Source: Actinomadura darangshiensis (GTDB taxonomy: Bacteria > Actinomycetota > Actinomycetes > Streptosporangiales > Streptosporangiaceae). From it: DNA of 64,000 nt. Position 1 is the stretch's first letter; each line of letters starts with the position of its first letter. The notes below the pieces were generated by a model that saw only the letters and a list, made by a program, of their open reading frames with translations, had not been told where the DNA came from and made no database searches. This document shows positions 54,331 to 63,014 of the stretch, one piece after another. Position numbers and translations under genes: made by a program. The stretch lies in assembly GCF_004349235.1 (NCBI RefSeq), contig NZ_SMKY01000011.1, forward strand, positions 1 to 64,000. Direction: 5' to 3'.

Positions 54331-54410
54331 GCCACGGCGGCCATGAACAAGTGCAGTAATGGCCCTGATCTCGATAAGTGCGTTAAAGGAGTGCGGCCCG
54401 TCCACGACCA

Positions 54411-54439
54411 TTGACCGCGTCCCCGGGGCATCGCATAGT
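54411..54439 (+). promoter_or_regulatory. Promoter for the protoporphyrinogen oxidase gene
   Basis: TTGACC (54411-54416) and CATAGT (54434-54439) are 17 bases apart in the divergent gap, about 90 bases before the start. Confidence 0.5.
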
Positions 54440-54531
54440 TTCGCCCGGACAGCCCGACATTCGTACTCCGGCCGCAATTTCGTGCGGGTGGATCGCGGGG
54501 GATACGGCGGACCGACGAGAGGCCGGTGGCC

Positions 54532-56022
54532 ATGGGTACCGAAGTCATCGACGTGCTGGTGGTGGGGGGCGGGCCGGCCGGGCTCACGCTGGCCCGCGCC
54601 CTCACCGCCGGCCACCCCGGGCTGTCGGTCACGGTGCTGGAGGGTGCCGGCCGGGTCGGCGGCAAGGCCCGTACCGAGATCCGGGACGGCTACACCTTCG
54701 AGCACGGCCCGAGCGACTACACCCGCAACCCGGAGATGGTCCGGCTCATCGAGGACTCCGGGCTGGGCGACCGGGTCGAGGTGGCGCCGCTGCGCTCGCT
54801 CACCCGGATGGCGATCGTCCGCGACGGCCGGCTCCTGCCCACCCCGCGCTCGCCGCTCGGCGCGCTGACGACGCCGCTGCTCTCCCCGGCCGCGAAGGCC
54901 CGGATGCTGCTGGAGCCGCTGTTCGCCCGGCGTCCGGGACCCGAGGGCGACGAGAGCGTGCACGACATGGCCGCCCGGCACTTCGGCGCCGAGGTCGCCG
55001 ACCGGGTCGTCCGGAACATGCTGCTCGGCACCGCGGCCTGCGACGCGCGCACCACGAGCGTCCGCGCACTGGCGCCGGCGCTGTGGGACTTCGAACGGGA
55101 CGCCGGGCGCGCCGGGCTGCTGGCCCACGCCGTGCGGTCGGCGCTGCGGCGGCGTGGCGGGGACCGGATGCGCGCCCCGGACGTGATGCACCTCGTCCCC
55201 GGCGGTGTGGCGGCGCTCTGGGAGCGGCTCGCCACGGACCTGGACGGACGGGTCGTCACCGGCGCGCCCGCCGTGTCCCTGGAGGTCGACGAGGACCGGC
55301 GGTACGCCGTGACGGTGACGGACGGCACCCGGTACGTGGCGCGGACGGTCGTCCTGGCGGTCCCGGCGTACACGGCGGCCGCCCTGGTCGCCGGGATGGC
55401 GCCGCGCGCCGCCGAGATCCTGCGCGGGATCACCTACAGCGGGCTGCGGGTCTTCGGGCTCGGCTACCGGGACGACGAGCTCGCGCGCTTCCCGGACGGC
55501 ATCGGCTTCCTCGTCCCCCGCGGCGAGGGCGCCCGGATGTTCGCGGTGGCCGCCGTCTCCCGGATCGTCGCCGCGCACGCGCCGGACGGCCACGTCCTGC
55601 TCCGCGTCTTCATGGGGGGCAGCGAGGACCCGGGCGTCTTCGACCTCACCCGCGACGAGGCGGTGGAGGAGATCCGCCGGGACCTGCGCAGGTTCACCGG
55701 CATGACCGCCGAGCCGGGCTTCGTCGCCGAGGCGTCCGACCGGCGCGCGATCCCGCGGTACGAGGTGGGGCACGCGGCGCGGCTGGAGCAGGCCGAGGCG
55801 GCACTGCTGGAGTACCCGGGGCTGTTCCTCGCGGGCAACTCCTACCGCTCGCTCGGGCTGACCGCCACGGTGCTGCGCGCCGCGCGGCTCGCGCCGGTCG
55901 TGGCGGAACGGGCCCGCCGGGCGGCGCGGAGCGAACGCCGTCCGGGGCCGCGCGGCCCGGCGCGGTCGCGGCGCGGCCCTTCGGGAACACAGCACGGTCC
56001 ATCGGAAACGAGGTCGGAATGA
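54532..56022 (+). CDS. hemY: FAD-dependent protoporphyrinogen oxidase (HemY/PPO type)
   Basis: The 496-residue flavoprotein has the FAD motif VLVVGGGPAGLTLARAL (GGGPAG at 12-17), then GRVGGKARTEIRDGYTFEHG and the C-terminal PPO signature GLFLAGNSYRSLGL. It would oxidise protoporphyrinogen IX (or coproporphyrinogen) to the porphyrin, the step between HemF and HemH in this pathway. The C-terminal 35 residues are Arg/Pro/Ser-rich and probably disordered. The ATG at 54532 is chosen for spacing from GAGAGG; a GTG at 54526 is possible. It is divergent from hemH-E-F and coupled to the next gene by ATGA. Confidence 0.85.
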   Translation: MGTEVIDVLVVGGGPAGLTLARALTAGHPGLSVTVLEGAGRVGGKARTEIRDGYTFEHGPSDYTRNPEMVRLIEDSGLGDRVEVAPLRSLTRMAIVRDGRLLPTPRSPLGALTTPLLSPAAKARMLLEPLFARRPGPEGDESVHDMAARHFGAEVADRVVRNMLLGTAACDARTTSVRALAPALWDFERDAGRAGLLAHAVRSALRRRGGDRMRAPDVMHLVPGGVAALWERLATDLDGRVVTGAPAVSLEVDEDRRYAVTVTDGTRYVARTVVLAVPAYTAAALVAGMAPRAAEILRGITYSGLRVFGLGYRDDELARFPDGIGFLVPRGEGARMFAVAAVSRIVAAHAPDGHVLLRVFMGGSEDPGVFDLTRDEAVEEIRRDLRRFTGMTAEPGFVAEASDRRAIPRYEVGHAARLEQAEAALLEYPGLFLAGNSYRSLGLTATVLRAARLAPVVAERARRAARSERRPGPRGPARSRRGPSGTQHGPSETRSE

Positions 56023-56894
56023 AAGATCCCATCCTGGTCGTCGGAGCGACCAGCAGGAACGGCTCGGCGCTGCTGCACCGGCTCGCCGCCCGGAACGTCG
56101 CGGCCCGGGCGGCGAGCCGCCGTCCGGAGGCCGTGGACGCACCGGCCGGCGACATCGCGCCCTTCGACCTGCACGCGCCGGAGACGTTCCCCGGCGCCGT
56201 CGAGGGCGTGGAGCGCATGTACCTGATCGTCCCGGAGCGGCTGCGCGACATGGCGCGGCTCACCGGCCGGTTCCTGGAGTACGCCGCCGAGGCCGGGGTG
56301 CGGCGCGTGGTGTACCTGTCCGGGCTCGGCATGGACGAGCTGGAGAAGGCGCCGCCCCGGCAGGTGGAGGACCTGGTGCGGACGGCGTTCCCGGAATGGG
56401 CCCTGCTCCGTCCCAACTGGTTCATGCAGAACTTCAGCCACGGCCGGTTCCGCGAGGACATCGTCCGGCACGACCGCATCGTCGCGCCGGTGGCCGACAG
56501 CAGGATCAGCTTCATCGACGTGGCGGACATCGCCGCGTGCGCCGAGGCGGCGCTGACCGCCGACCGGCCGGCCAACGCCGCGCTGCCCCTCACCGGCGCG
56601 GAGGCGCTGACGTTCGGCCAGGTGGCCGAGCACATCGGCGCGGCCGCCGGGCGCCGGATCGGCTACGAACCGGTGGACGTGGACGACCCGGACCTGCTGG
56701 CCAAGATGGGGATTCCGGCGGGCGGCGCCAGTGAGGCCATGGTCCGCCTCCTCTACGGGCGGGTGCTGAGCGGCAAGGAGGCGCCGGTGCACGACACGTT
56801 CACCGCGCTGACCGGCGCCGCCCCGTCGACGTTCGCCGACTTCGCGGCCCGCAACGCCGAACGATGGTCGACGGAGAACGGCGCCGGCCGGTAG
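56019..56894 (+). CDS. NmrA-like/atypical SDR NAD(P)-binding protein
   Basis: A 291-residue Rossmann protein. The dinucleotide motif is ILVVGATSRNGSALLHRLAA; RRVVYLSGLGMDE and LRPNWFMQNF are typical of NmrA/QOR2-like atypical short-chain reductases. The usual YxxxK catalytic pair is not evident, so it may be a redox sensor or a reductase for quinone-like substrates. It shares an operon with protoporphyrinogen oxidase, which suggests a role in redox steps of porphyrin or product formation. A bidirectional terminator follows the gene. Confidence 0.82.
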   Translation: MKDPILVVGATSRNGSALLHRLAARNVAARAASRRPEAVDAPAGDIAPFDLHAPETFPGAVEGVERMYLIVPERLRDMARLTGRFLEYAAEAGVRRVVYLSGLGMDELEKAPPRQVEDLVRTAFPEWALLRPNWFMQNFSHGRFREDIVRHDRIVAPVADSRISFIDVADIAACAEAALTADRPANAALPLTGAEALTFGQVAEHIGAAAGRRIGYEPVDVDDPDLLAKMGIPAGGASEAMVRLLYGRVLSGKEAPVHDTFTALTGAAPSTFADFAARNAERWSTENGAGR

Positions 56895-56912
56895 GGGACG
56901 GGGAGACGGGCG

Positions 56913-56940
56913 AGAGCGGCGGGCGTCACCCCGCCGCTCT
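56913..56940. terminator. Bidirectional hairpin between the NmrA-like and MFS genes
   Basis: AGAGCGGCGGG and CCCGCCGCTCT form a perfect 11-bp stem with a 6-base loop between two convergent genes. Confidence 0.75.
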
Positions 56941-56943
56941 TCG

Positions 56944-58536
56944 CTATCCGACCTTCTCGGAGGCCGGCGGGGGCACCTGGTCCGGCAGCTCCGGCGGGAC
57001 GCCCGTCAGCGCGCTCTCGTGCAGCGCTTTGTTGCTCACCGAGACCAGCGCGATCACGGCGGCCAGGAAGGCGAGCACCGCGCACAGGGCCATGGTCTGG
57101 TGGAAGGCGTCGGTGAAGGCCGCGCGCCCGTCCGCGACCAGGTCCGCCGCCGTCCCGGGCGGCGCCGACCCCGCCACCGCGTCGATGTTCCCCGCGCTGA
57201 TCGCGGAACCGGCCTCCGTCGCCCCCGGCCCCAGCCGGGCGCCGGCCGCGGAGTCGCGGAAGGCGGCGATCACCCGGTTCTCGAAGAACGCCCCGGCGAC
57301 CGCCAGGCCGAGCGCGATGCCCACCTGCTGGAACGTCTCGTTGATTCCGGACGCCACTCCCGCGCGCTCCGGTTCGAAGACGCCGATGGACAGCGCCGCG
57401 CGGGTCGGCATGAACAGGCCGATGCCCACGCCCGTCACGACGAGCGCCGGGATCAGCGACGTCCAGCCCGATCCCGCGTCGCTGAGGGACGTCAGCAGCG
57501 CGCCCGCGCCGACCGCGGCGACCGCGACCGCGAGCAGGGCCCGGAACGGGACCTTCCGCGGCAGGGCGCCGGCCAGCGCGCCGCAGCAGAACATCGCGAT
57601 GGTCATGGGCAGGAACCGGAGCCCCGCCTGCCATGCCGAGCCGTTCAGGACGCTCTGCAGGTAGGTCGTCGCGATGAAGATGAAGGGCATCCCGCACGCG
57701 TTGACCAGGAGGGTCGCGAGGGACAGCCCGAGGAACGTCCGGTCGCCGAGCATCCTGAGGTCGAACATGGCGCGGCCGCCCCGCGCCCGCGCCATCCCGA
57801 GAAAGACGGCCAGGCCTACCGCCGACAGCGCGTAGAGCGCGGTGTTGCCGGCCGAGAACCAGCCGTCGGCGTTCCCGCGGATGATCGCCAGCACGATCGC
57901 AGCGAGCGAGACGGTGAAGGCGACCATCCCGGCGACGTCGGGCGGGGCGGGGTTCGCCAGGCGCGACTCGCGCAGCGTGCGCAGGGCCAGCGGGATGAGC
58001 ACGAGTCCGATCGGCACGTTCATGAGGAAGATCCATCGCCAGCCCGACCCGCTGGTCAGCGCGCCGCCGATCAGCGGTCCGCCGGCGGCGGCGACGCCCG
58101 TCGCGGCGCCGAACGCCGCGAACGCCGTCGCGCGCTCCTTGCCGTGGAACTCGTGTCCGAGCAGCGCCGGCCCGACGGCGAACATGACGGCCGCGCCGAC
58201 GCCCTGCGCGGCGCGGGCGGCGTCCAGCGCCACGATGTCCTGCGCCAGGCCGCAGGCGATGGACGCCGCCCAGAAGCCGGCGAGTCCGGTGATGAAGGTG
58301 CGCTTGCGGCCGCCGGCGTCGGCGACGGAACCCGCGATGACCAGAAACGCGGCGAGGGTCAGCGCGTAGGCGTCGAACACCCACTGCAGCTCGCTGAGGT
58401 CGGCGTGCAGCGACGTCCTGATGCTCGGCAGCGCGACGGCCACGATGCTCAGGTCGAGGATGAGCATGAAGGCGGCGACGGAGACGATCACGAGCGTCCA
58501 CCAGCGGGCGGCGGACGGGACGGCGGGCGCGCTCAT
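56944..58536 (-). CDS. DHA2-type MFS exporter
   Basis: A 530-residue, 14-helix transporter. LDLSIVAVALPSIRTSLHAD is the DHA2 N-terminal motif, GSVADAGGRKRTFITG is motif A, and GVGAAVMFAVGPALLGHEF covers motif C. The ATG overlaps the stop of the first amine oxidase gene by four bases, so it ends the minus-strand run that begins with the ligase. It is the likely exporter of that run's product. A terminator hairpin follows its stop. Confidence 0.88.
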   Translation of the reverse strand: MSAPAVPSAARWWTLVIVSVAAFMLILDLSIVAVALPSIRTSLHADLSELQWVFDAYALTLAAFLVIAGSVADAGGRKRTFITGLAGFWAASIACGLAQDIVALDAARAAQGVGAAVMFAVGPALLGHEFHGKERATAFAAFGAATGVAAAGGPLIGGALTSGSGWRWIFLMNVPIGLVLIPLALRTLRESRLANPAPPDVAGMVAFTVSLAAIVLAIIRGNADGWFSAGNTALYALSAVGLAVFLGMARARGGRAMFDLRMLGDRTFLGLSLATLLVNACGMPFIFIATTYLQSVLNGSAWQAGLRFLPMTIAMFCCGALAGALPRKVPFRALLAVAVAAVGAGALLTSLSDAGSGWTSLIPALVVTGVGIGLFMPTRAALSIGVFEPERAGVASGINETFQQVGIALGLAVAGAFFENRVIAAFRDSAAGARLGPGATEAGSAISAGNIDAVAGSAPPGTAADLVADGRAAFTDAFHQTMALCAVLAFLAAVIALVSVSNKALHESALTGVPPELPDQVPPPASEKVG

Positions 58537-59957
58537 CCGTTCCGCTCCGCTCCGGCGGCGGTCAGGGCGGCGTCGGCCTCCGCCGCGGCACGATGACCGG
58601 AGGCAACGGCGCCGTCCATGTATCCCTGCCAGTAGGTGGCCGTCTCCGTCCCCGCCCAGTGCACGCGTCCCACCGGCTCGGCCAGCGCCGGGCCGAACCC
58701 TGTCAGCGCCCCGGGCGGCGCCAGCGAACCCGGGCATCCCCAGACGAACGGTTCCTTGTGCCAGCGGCGCAGGATCACCTTCCGCGGGTTCGCGGCCTCC
58801 TCGCCGAAGTACGCGCGCAGGTTGTCGACGACCAGGTCGCGCACCGCCTTGTCGTCGGCATCGTCGAGCCTGCGGGCCGCGTCGCCCTTGACGAAGCACA
58901 CCAGCACCCCGGGGGCACCGGACTCTGGGGTGTTGTCCCAGACGTTCTGTGCCGGTCCGGTGTCGCTGAGGACGTATCCGGTCAGCCCGGAGTCGCGCCA
59001 GAAAGGCCGGTCGTAGACGACGTTGACCTTGATCTGCGCGCCATTGAGCAGGACCCTGGCCAGGTCCGTCCGCCGGGCCGGGAGCGGCGGGTCGAAGACG
59101 ATGTTCGCGGCGGCGGCGGGAGAGGCGGCGACGATGGCGCGGCGCGCCTCGACCGCCGACACCGCCGTCTCCACCCGTACGCCCTCCCCGGTCCGCGCGA
59201 TCCGCGTCACGGGTGCGGACAGGGTCAGGACGTCGTCGAGTTCGGCCGCGAGCCGCTGCGGGATCCGCTGGGACCCGCCCTGGACGCGGTACAGCGACGC
59301 ACCGTCCTTGGTGACGACCACGCGCAGCAACGCGCCGGGCGTTTCGGCGTTGCCGGCCGCCGCGACGAACTTGAGCATGTGCAGCAGCGACAGCTGGTGC
59401 GCCTCGCAGGCCTGGGTGCCCCGGACCACGTAGTCGACGATCATGCGAGCGTCCGGTGTCGCGACGATGGTGCCGATCCAGTCGGCGAAACTCGTCCGGT
59501 CCCATTCGGTGGCTCGGGCGGCGCACCAGGGGGCGCCGGGGTCGACGTGCCGGGCCAGTTTCTGCAGTTCCTCGATGACGGTCGTGATCTCGTCGAGGGC
59601 GTCCTCGGATATCGGGGGGATGGGGCCGGCCGCGGAGTCGTACCGGGTGACCTTTCCGTGCCTGTAGTAGGTGTGGCGGCCCAGCATGTGAGTTCTGTAG
59701 GTGCTCAGCCCGAGGTCGCCGAGCAGGGCGAGAATGTTGTCCTGGGTGGGGCCGACCCATTGCCCGCCCATCTCGATCGTCTCGTCGCCGCTGATCGGTG
59801 CGCCGAGCACCCGGCCGCCGGCCCGGCCGGACGCCTCTAATATGCGGACGGAACGGCCGCCGCGCCTTAGATCACGCGCCGCCGTGAGGCCGGAGAGACC
59901 CGCGCCGACGATCGCGACGTCGACCGTGCCGCGGGGGTCGAACGGAGAATTCGTCAT
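58533..59957 (-). CDS. Flavin monoamine oxidase-like enzyme 1
   Basis: The 474-residue protein has the FAD motif VAIVGAGLSGLTAARDL (GAGLSG at 18-23), GRAGGRV, and the C-terminal GRVHWAGTETATYWQGYMDG seen in MAO and putrescine oxidases. WGCPGSLAPPG holds a Cys aligned by eye with the residue that links FAD covalently in animal MAO; linkage here is unproven. It should oxidise an amine or amino acid to an imine. Translationally coupled to the MFS gene. The alpha/beta hydrolase gene ends 17 bases upstream. Confidence 0.86.
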   Translation of the reverse strand: MTNSPFDPRGTVDVAIVGAGLSGLTAARDLRRGGRSVRILEASGRAGGRVLGAPISGDETIEMGGQWVGPTQDNILALLGDLGLSTYRTHMLGRHTYYRHGKVTRYDSAAGPIPPISEDALDEITTVIEELQKLARHVDPGAPWCAARATEWDRTSFADWIGTIVATPDARMIVDYVVRGTQACEAHQLSLLHMLKFVAAAGNAETPGALLRVVVTKDGASLYRVQGGSQRIPQRLAAELDDVLTLSAPVTRIARTGEGVRVETAVSAVEARRAIVAASPAAAANIVFDPPLPARRTDLARVLLNGAQIKVNVVYDRPFWRDSGLTGYVLSDTGPAQNVWDNTPESGAPGVLVCFVKGDAARRLDDADDKAVRDLVVDNLRAYFGEEAANPRKVILRRWHKEPFVWGCPGSLAPPGALTGFGPALAEPVGRVHWAGTETATYWQGYMDGAVASGHRAAAEADAALTAAGAERNG

Positions 59958-59974
59958 GGTCACTGTCCTGTCTT

Positions 59975-60832
59975 CTAGGGGCGGTCGGGAGGGACCTCCT
60001 GCGAGGTGAACGCGCGGATGGCGCGCGCGAGGACGAGCGGCTGGTCGAGCGGCACGAGCGTGCGGCTGTCCGGCACCTCGGTGAGCCGCCCCTGCGGCAG
60101 CAGCTCGGCGAGGCGCCGCCCGTGCTCCGGCGGCATGACCCGGTCCCGCTCGGCCCAGACGACGAGGGCGGGCCGGTCGAAGGCGCGCAGCCGCTCGGCG
60201 GCGTCGAGCAGCACCTTGCGCTCCGCGGAGATGCCGCGCAGCACGCGCACGGTGTCGCGCCGGACGTCCGGCTGCGTCAGCACCGGCTTCAGCCAGCGGG
60301 CCACTGTCGCGTCGCCGCGCCTGGTCAGCCAGCCGAAGGAGATCGGCAGCCTGCGCATCGGCTTCAGCCGCATCTGCTGCATGAAGACACCGAACACGGC
60401 GGGCGGCAGCTTTCCGGTCAGCACGATCGTCTTGCCGGTCAGGCCGGGCGGGAAGTTGCCGAACGCGTCGCAGGAGACGAGGACGATGCTCCCGATGCGG
60501 GCGGCCTTCTCGGCGGCGAGGAGCTGGACGACCGCTCCGCCCGTGTCGTTGCCGATCAGGACGACGTCGTGCAGGTCGAGGGCTTCGAGGAACTCCCCGA
60601 CCAGGCGCGCGATCCCGTGCGGTGTGAGGTCGGTGCCGTCGCGCATCGGGCGGGTGTGGGCGCCCAGCGGCAGCGTCGGCGCTACGCACCGGTGGTCGCC
60701 GCGCAGCTCGGCGACGACGTCCGCCCACAGCGTGGCGTCCATCAGCAGCCCATGCAGGAGAACGACGACCGGCCCGTCGCCGCCGGTGTCCTCGAAATCG
60801 ATCGTGCCGGCCGGAAGTTCGATGCTCTCCAC
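59975..60832 (-). CDS. Alpha/beta hydrolase with Asp at the nucleophile elbow
   Basis: A 285-residue alpha/beta-hydrolase: VVLLHGLLMDATLW (oxyanion HG motif), then LIGNDTGGAVVQ, where the elbow has Asp instead of Ser, and VVWAERDRVMPPEHGRRL with the acid position. The usual C-terminal catalytic His is not where expected; the segment reads DSRTLVPLDQP. It therefore resembles a subfamily with an Asp nucleophile like epoxide hydrolases or haloalkane dehalogenases, or a non-hydrolytic variant. GTG start; it begins 3 bases after the CrtA-like stop codon. Substrate unknown. Confidence 0.82.
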   Translation of the reverse strand: MESIELPAGTIDFEDTGGDGPVVVLLHGLLMDATLWADVVAELRGDHRCVAPTLPLGAHTRPMRDGTDLTPHGIARLVGEFLEALDLHDVVLIGNDTGGAVVQLLAAEKAARIGSIVLVSCDAFGNFPPGLTGKTIVLTGKLPPAVFGVFMQQMRLKPMRRLPISFGWLTRRGDATVARWLKPVLTQPDVRRDTVRVLRGISAERKVLLDAAERLRAFDRPALVVWAERDRVMPPEHGRRLAELLPQGRLTEVPDSRTLVPLDQPLVLARAIRAFTSQEVPPDRP

Positions 60833-60835
60833 GTG

Positions 60836-61573
60836 TCACACTCCGTTGGACGTGTCCATTGGCGAAAGGGGCCCGGTTGTCGAATCCGAACCGTTGACAC
60901 AGTCCAGCATGTCAAGGGGATTGCTCGCCCCCCACCGCCCTTCCGCTGCATATGGCACATATCTGGAGAACGACATTTCGTGGTTCAGCCGGTGTTCCCG
61001 GTCCACTTTCATCGCGCGTTCGTGACCGCCGGGGTACTTCCCCGTGACGTACTGCCGCATGTCGCGAACATTGCGCCAGAGCGAGAACGTGCCGATGACG
61101 AGCGGCGGGCGGAGCAGAGTGAGCCCGTCCACGAAACCGGGGTGACCGGCCGCCTCGCGCTCGGCGGCGCCGGCGGCCCTGACGAAGCGGAGGAACCGGT
61201 TGGCGCGGACCCGGCCCACCGTCACCGCCACGACCGGCAGGTCGCCGGTGGGCCGCTCCCGCCTCGGCAGGTCGGGCAGGCCCGGAAGCTCGCCGATGCT
61301 GCGGGCCGGGAGCATCCGCACGCGCCAGCCGTCCTCGTACGGCCGTGCCCGCCGGTGGTACAGGAACCGGTCGAGGTACTCGTCGTCGTCCCATGCGGCG
61401 ATCAGGGCGACGCCCGTGATGGCGAGCGACGGCAGCATGCCCTTGCGCAGCTCGGCCGTGAGGTAGGTGCGCGCGTAGCGCAAGCCGTCGACGGCGCCGG
61501 GGTCGGGCGGACGGCGGAACGCCGTGAGCGCCTTGCCCATCCCTGTCTGGACGATGTGTGCGGAGAGGAGCAC
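60836..61573 (-). CDS. CrtA-like (spheroidene monooxygenase-type) protein
   Basis: A 245-residue protein. The central VVAVTVGRVRANRFLRFVRA, the strand LVIGTFSLWRNVRDMRQY and the closing EMSFSRYVPYAAEGRW match the spheroidene monooxygenase CrtA and related two-domain ferredoxin-like proteins. CrtA binds heme and hydroxylates carotenoids, but no carotenoid genes are present here. A GGAAGGTGA site precedes the GTG. It sits between an amine oxidase and a hydrolase gene in one run. Heme dependence would tie it to the nearby hem genes; this is inferred from the family only. Confidence 0.7.
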   Translation of the reverse strand: MLLSAHIVQTGMGKALTAFRRPPDPGAVDGLRYARTYLTAELRKGMLPSLAITGVALIAAWDDDEYLDRFLYHRRARPYEDGWRVRMLPARSIGELPGLPDLPRRERPTGDLPVVAVTVGRVRANRFLRFVRAAGAAEREAAGHPGFVDGLTLLRPPLVIGTFSLWRNVRDMRQYVTGKYPGGHERAMKVDREHRLNHEMSFSRYVPYAAEGRWGASNPLDMLDCVNGSDSTTGPLSPMDTSNGV

Positions 61574-61577
61574 GAGG

Positions 61578-63005
61578 TCACCTTCCTTGCCGTTCTGCGG
61601 GCCCCAGGCCGAGGTCGGCCGGGGCTGCGCCTTCGTCGCAGGCCAGGACCTCGGCGGCGGCCCGCCGTCCCGAGTGGATCGCCCCGCTCATGGACCCGAA
61701 CTCGACCGGCACCGTCTCGGCCCCCGCCCAGTGGATCCGGCCGACCGGCCGCTTGAGCGCCGGGCCGAACTCGGTGTAGAGACCCGGTGGCGCGTACGCG
61801 TGGTAGCAGCCCCGGGTGAACGGCTCCGCCACCCAGTTCTGCTCGATGACGTCGAACGGCTCGCCCGCGCGCCGCCCGAACAGGCGCACGAGCTCGGCCA
61901 GCACGGCGGCACGGCGGTCCGCGCCGCTCAGCCGCAGCATCCGGCGGGCGGCCGGGCCGGTCACGAACGCGGTGAGGACGCCCGGCGTCCCGCCCGGCGG
62001 GCACCCGTCCAGCACCGCCCGCACGGGGCCGGTGTGGCTGATCGCCATCCCGGTCAGGCCCTCGGCGCGCCAGAACGGCTCGTCGTAGAGGGTGAGGAAC
62101 TTGATCGCCGAGCCGAGCGTCAGGCGCTGGGTGAGCTGGTCGCGGTGACCCGGCAGCGCCGGGTCGTACTCGATGCGTCCCGCCAGCGGGACCGGCACGG
62201 CGACGACGACCCGCCGTCCCACGGCCTCGAAGCCTGGGCCGCTCGCCCGGACATGGCCGTCCGCCTGGACGATGCGCCGCACGACCGCACCGGTGTAGGT
62301 CTGGTCGGCCACGGTTTCGGCGAGCCGCAGGGCAAGGCCCTGGGCGCCGCCGACGAAGCGGTTCTCCAGCGTGCCGCCGGTGACCGTGGTGGTCGCCCGG
62401 AATCCGCCGGTGCCGTTCGAGTAGTTCAGGACGTGCAGGAGGGAGACCTCCGCGGGCGACGCCGCCATCCCGGCCTCGATCACGAGCCGCATCAGCGCGC
62501 GTCCGCCCGGCGTGCGGACGTTGCGCCGCGTCCAGGACCACATCGTCTCGTAATCCCACCGGCGCGCGTGGGGCGCCTCCCAGGGCGCCTCCTGCGGCAC
62601 CTCCCGGCGCATCCTTTCGAGCCGCAGCGCCGCCTGCCCGAAGTCGGCGAGCGCGACCGGGCTTGCTTTGGGGATCGCGCCCCGCCACCGCCTGACCCCG
62701 TCCGCGTCGCCGATCAGCTTGAGGCCGGTGTCGTGGACCTTGTGCGATCCGATGCCCACCGACCGGGCCACCTGGGCGCTCACCGAGTCGTGCTGCCCGT
62801 GGAACTCGCAGCCCAGCTCGACCACCTGACCGTCGCCGACGGGCCGGCTGAGCGCCCTGCCGCCGAGCCGCGAACGGGCCTCCAGCAGTGCCACCGTCCG
62901 GCCCGCCTCGGCCAGCCGCCGCGCCGCCGTGATCCCGGCGAAGCCGGCCCCGACCACCACCACGTCGGCCTCGATCGGGCCGGCGTGCTCCTCGATGTCG
63001 TGCAT
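61578..63005 (-). CDS. Flavin monoamine oxidase-like enzyme 2
   Basis: A 475-residue flavoenzyme with VVVVGAGFAGITAARRL (GAGFAG at 19-24), SRLGGRALSRPVGDGQVVEL, and GRIHWAGAETVPVEFGSMSG near the C-terminus. RGCYHAYAPPG again has the Cys that anchors FAD in animal MAO. It is diverged from enzyme 1, so the pair may act on different amines or in successive steps. A GGGAGGGG site precedes the ATG. It lies 9 bases after the ligase stop and 4 bases before the CrtA-like gene. Confidence 0.86.
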   Translation of the reverse strand: MHDIEEHAGPIEADVVVVGAGFAGITAARRLAEAGRTVALLEARSRLGGRALSRPVGDGQVVELGCEFHGQHDSVSAQVARSVGIGSHKVHDTGLKLIGDADGVRRWRGAIPKASPVALADFGQAALRLERMRREVPQEAPWEAPHARRWDYETMWSWTRRNVRTPGGRALMRLVIEAGMAASPAEVSLLHVLNYSNGTGGFRATTTVTGGTLENRFVGGAQGLALRLAETVADQTYTGAVVRRIVQADGHVRASGPGFEAVGRRVVVAVPVPLAGRIEYDPALPGHRDQLTQRLTLGSAIKFLTLYDEPFWRAEGLTGMAISHTGPVRAVLDGCPPGGTPGVLTAFVTGPAARRMLRLSGADRRAAVLAELVRLFGRRAGEPFDVIEQNWVAEPFTRGCYHAYAPPGLYTEFGPALKRPVGRIHWAGAETVPVEFGSMSGAIHSGRRAAAEVLACDEGAAPADLGLGPAERQGR

Positions 63006-63014
63006 CTCCCCTCC

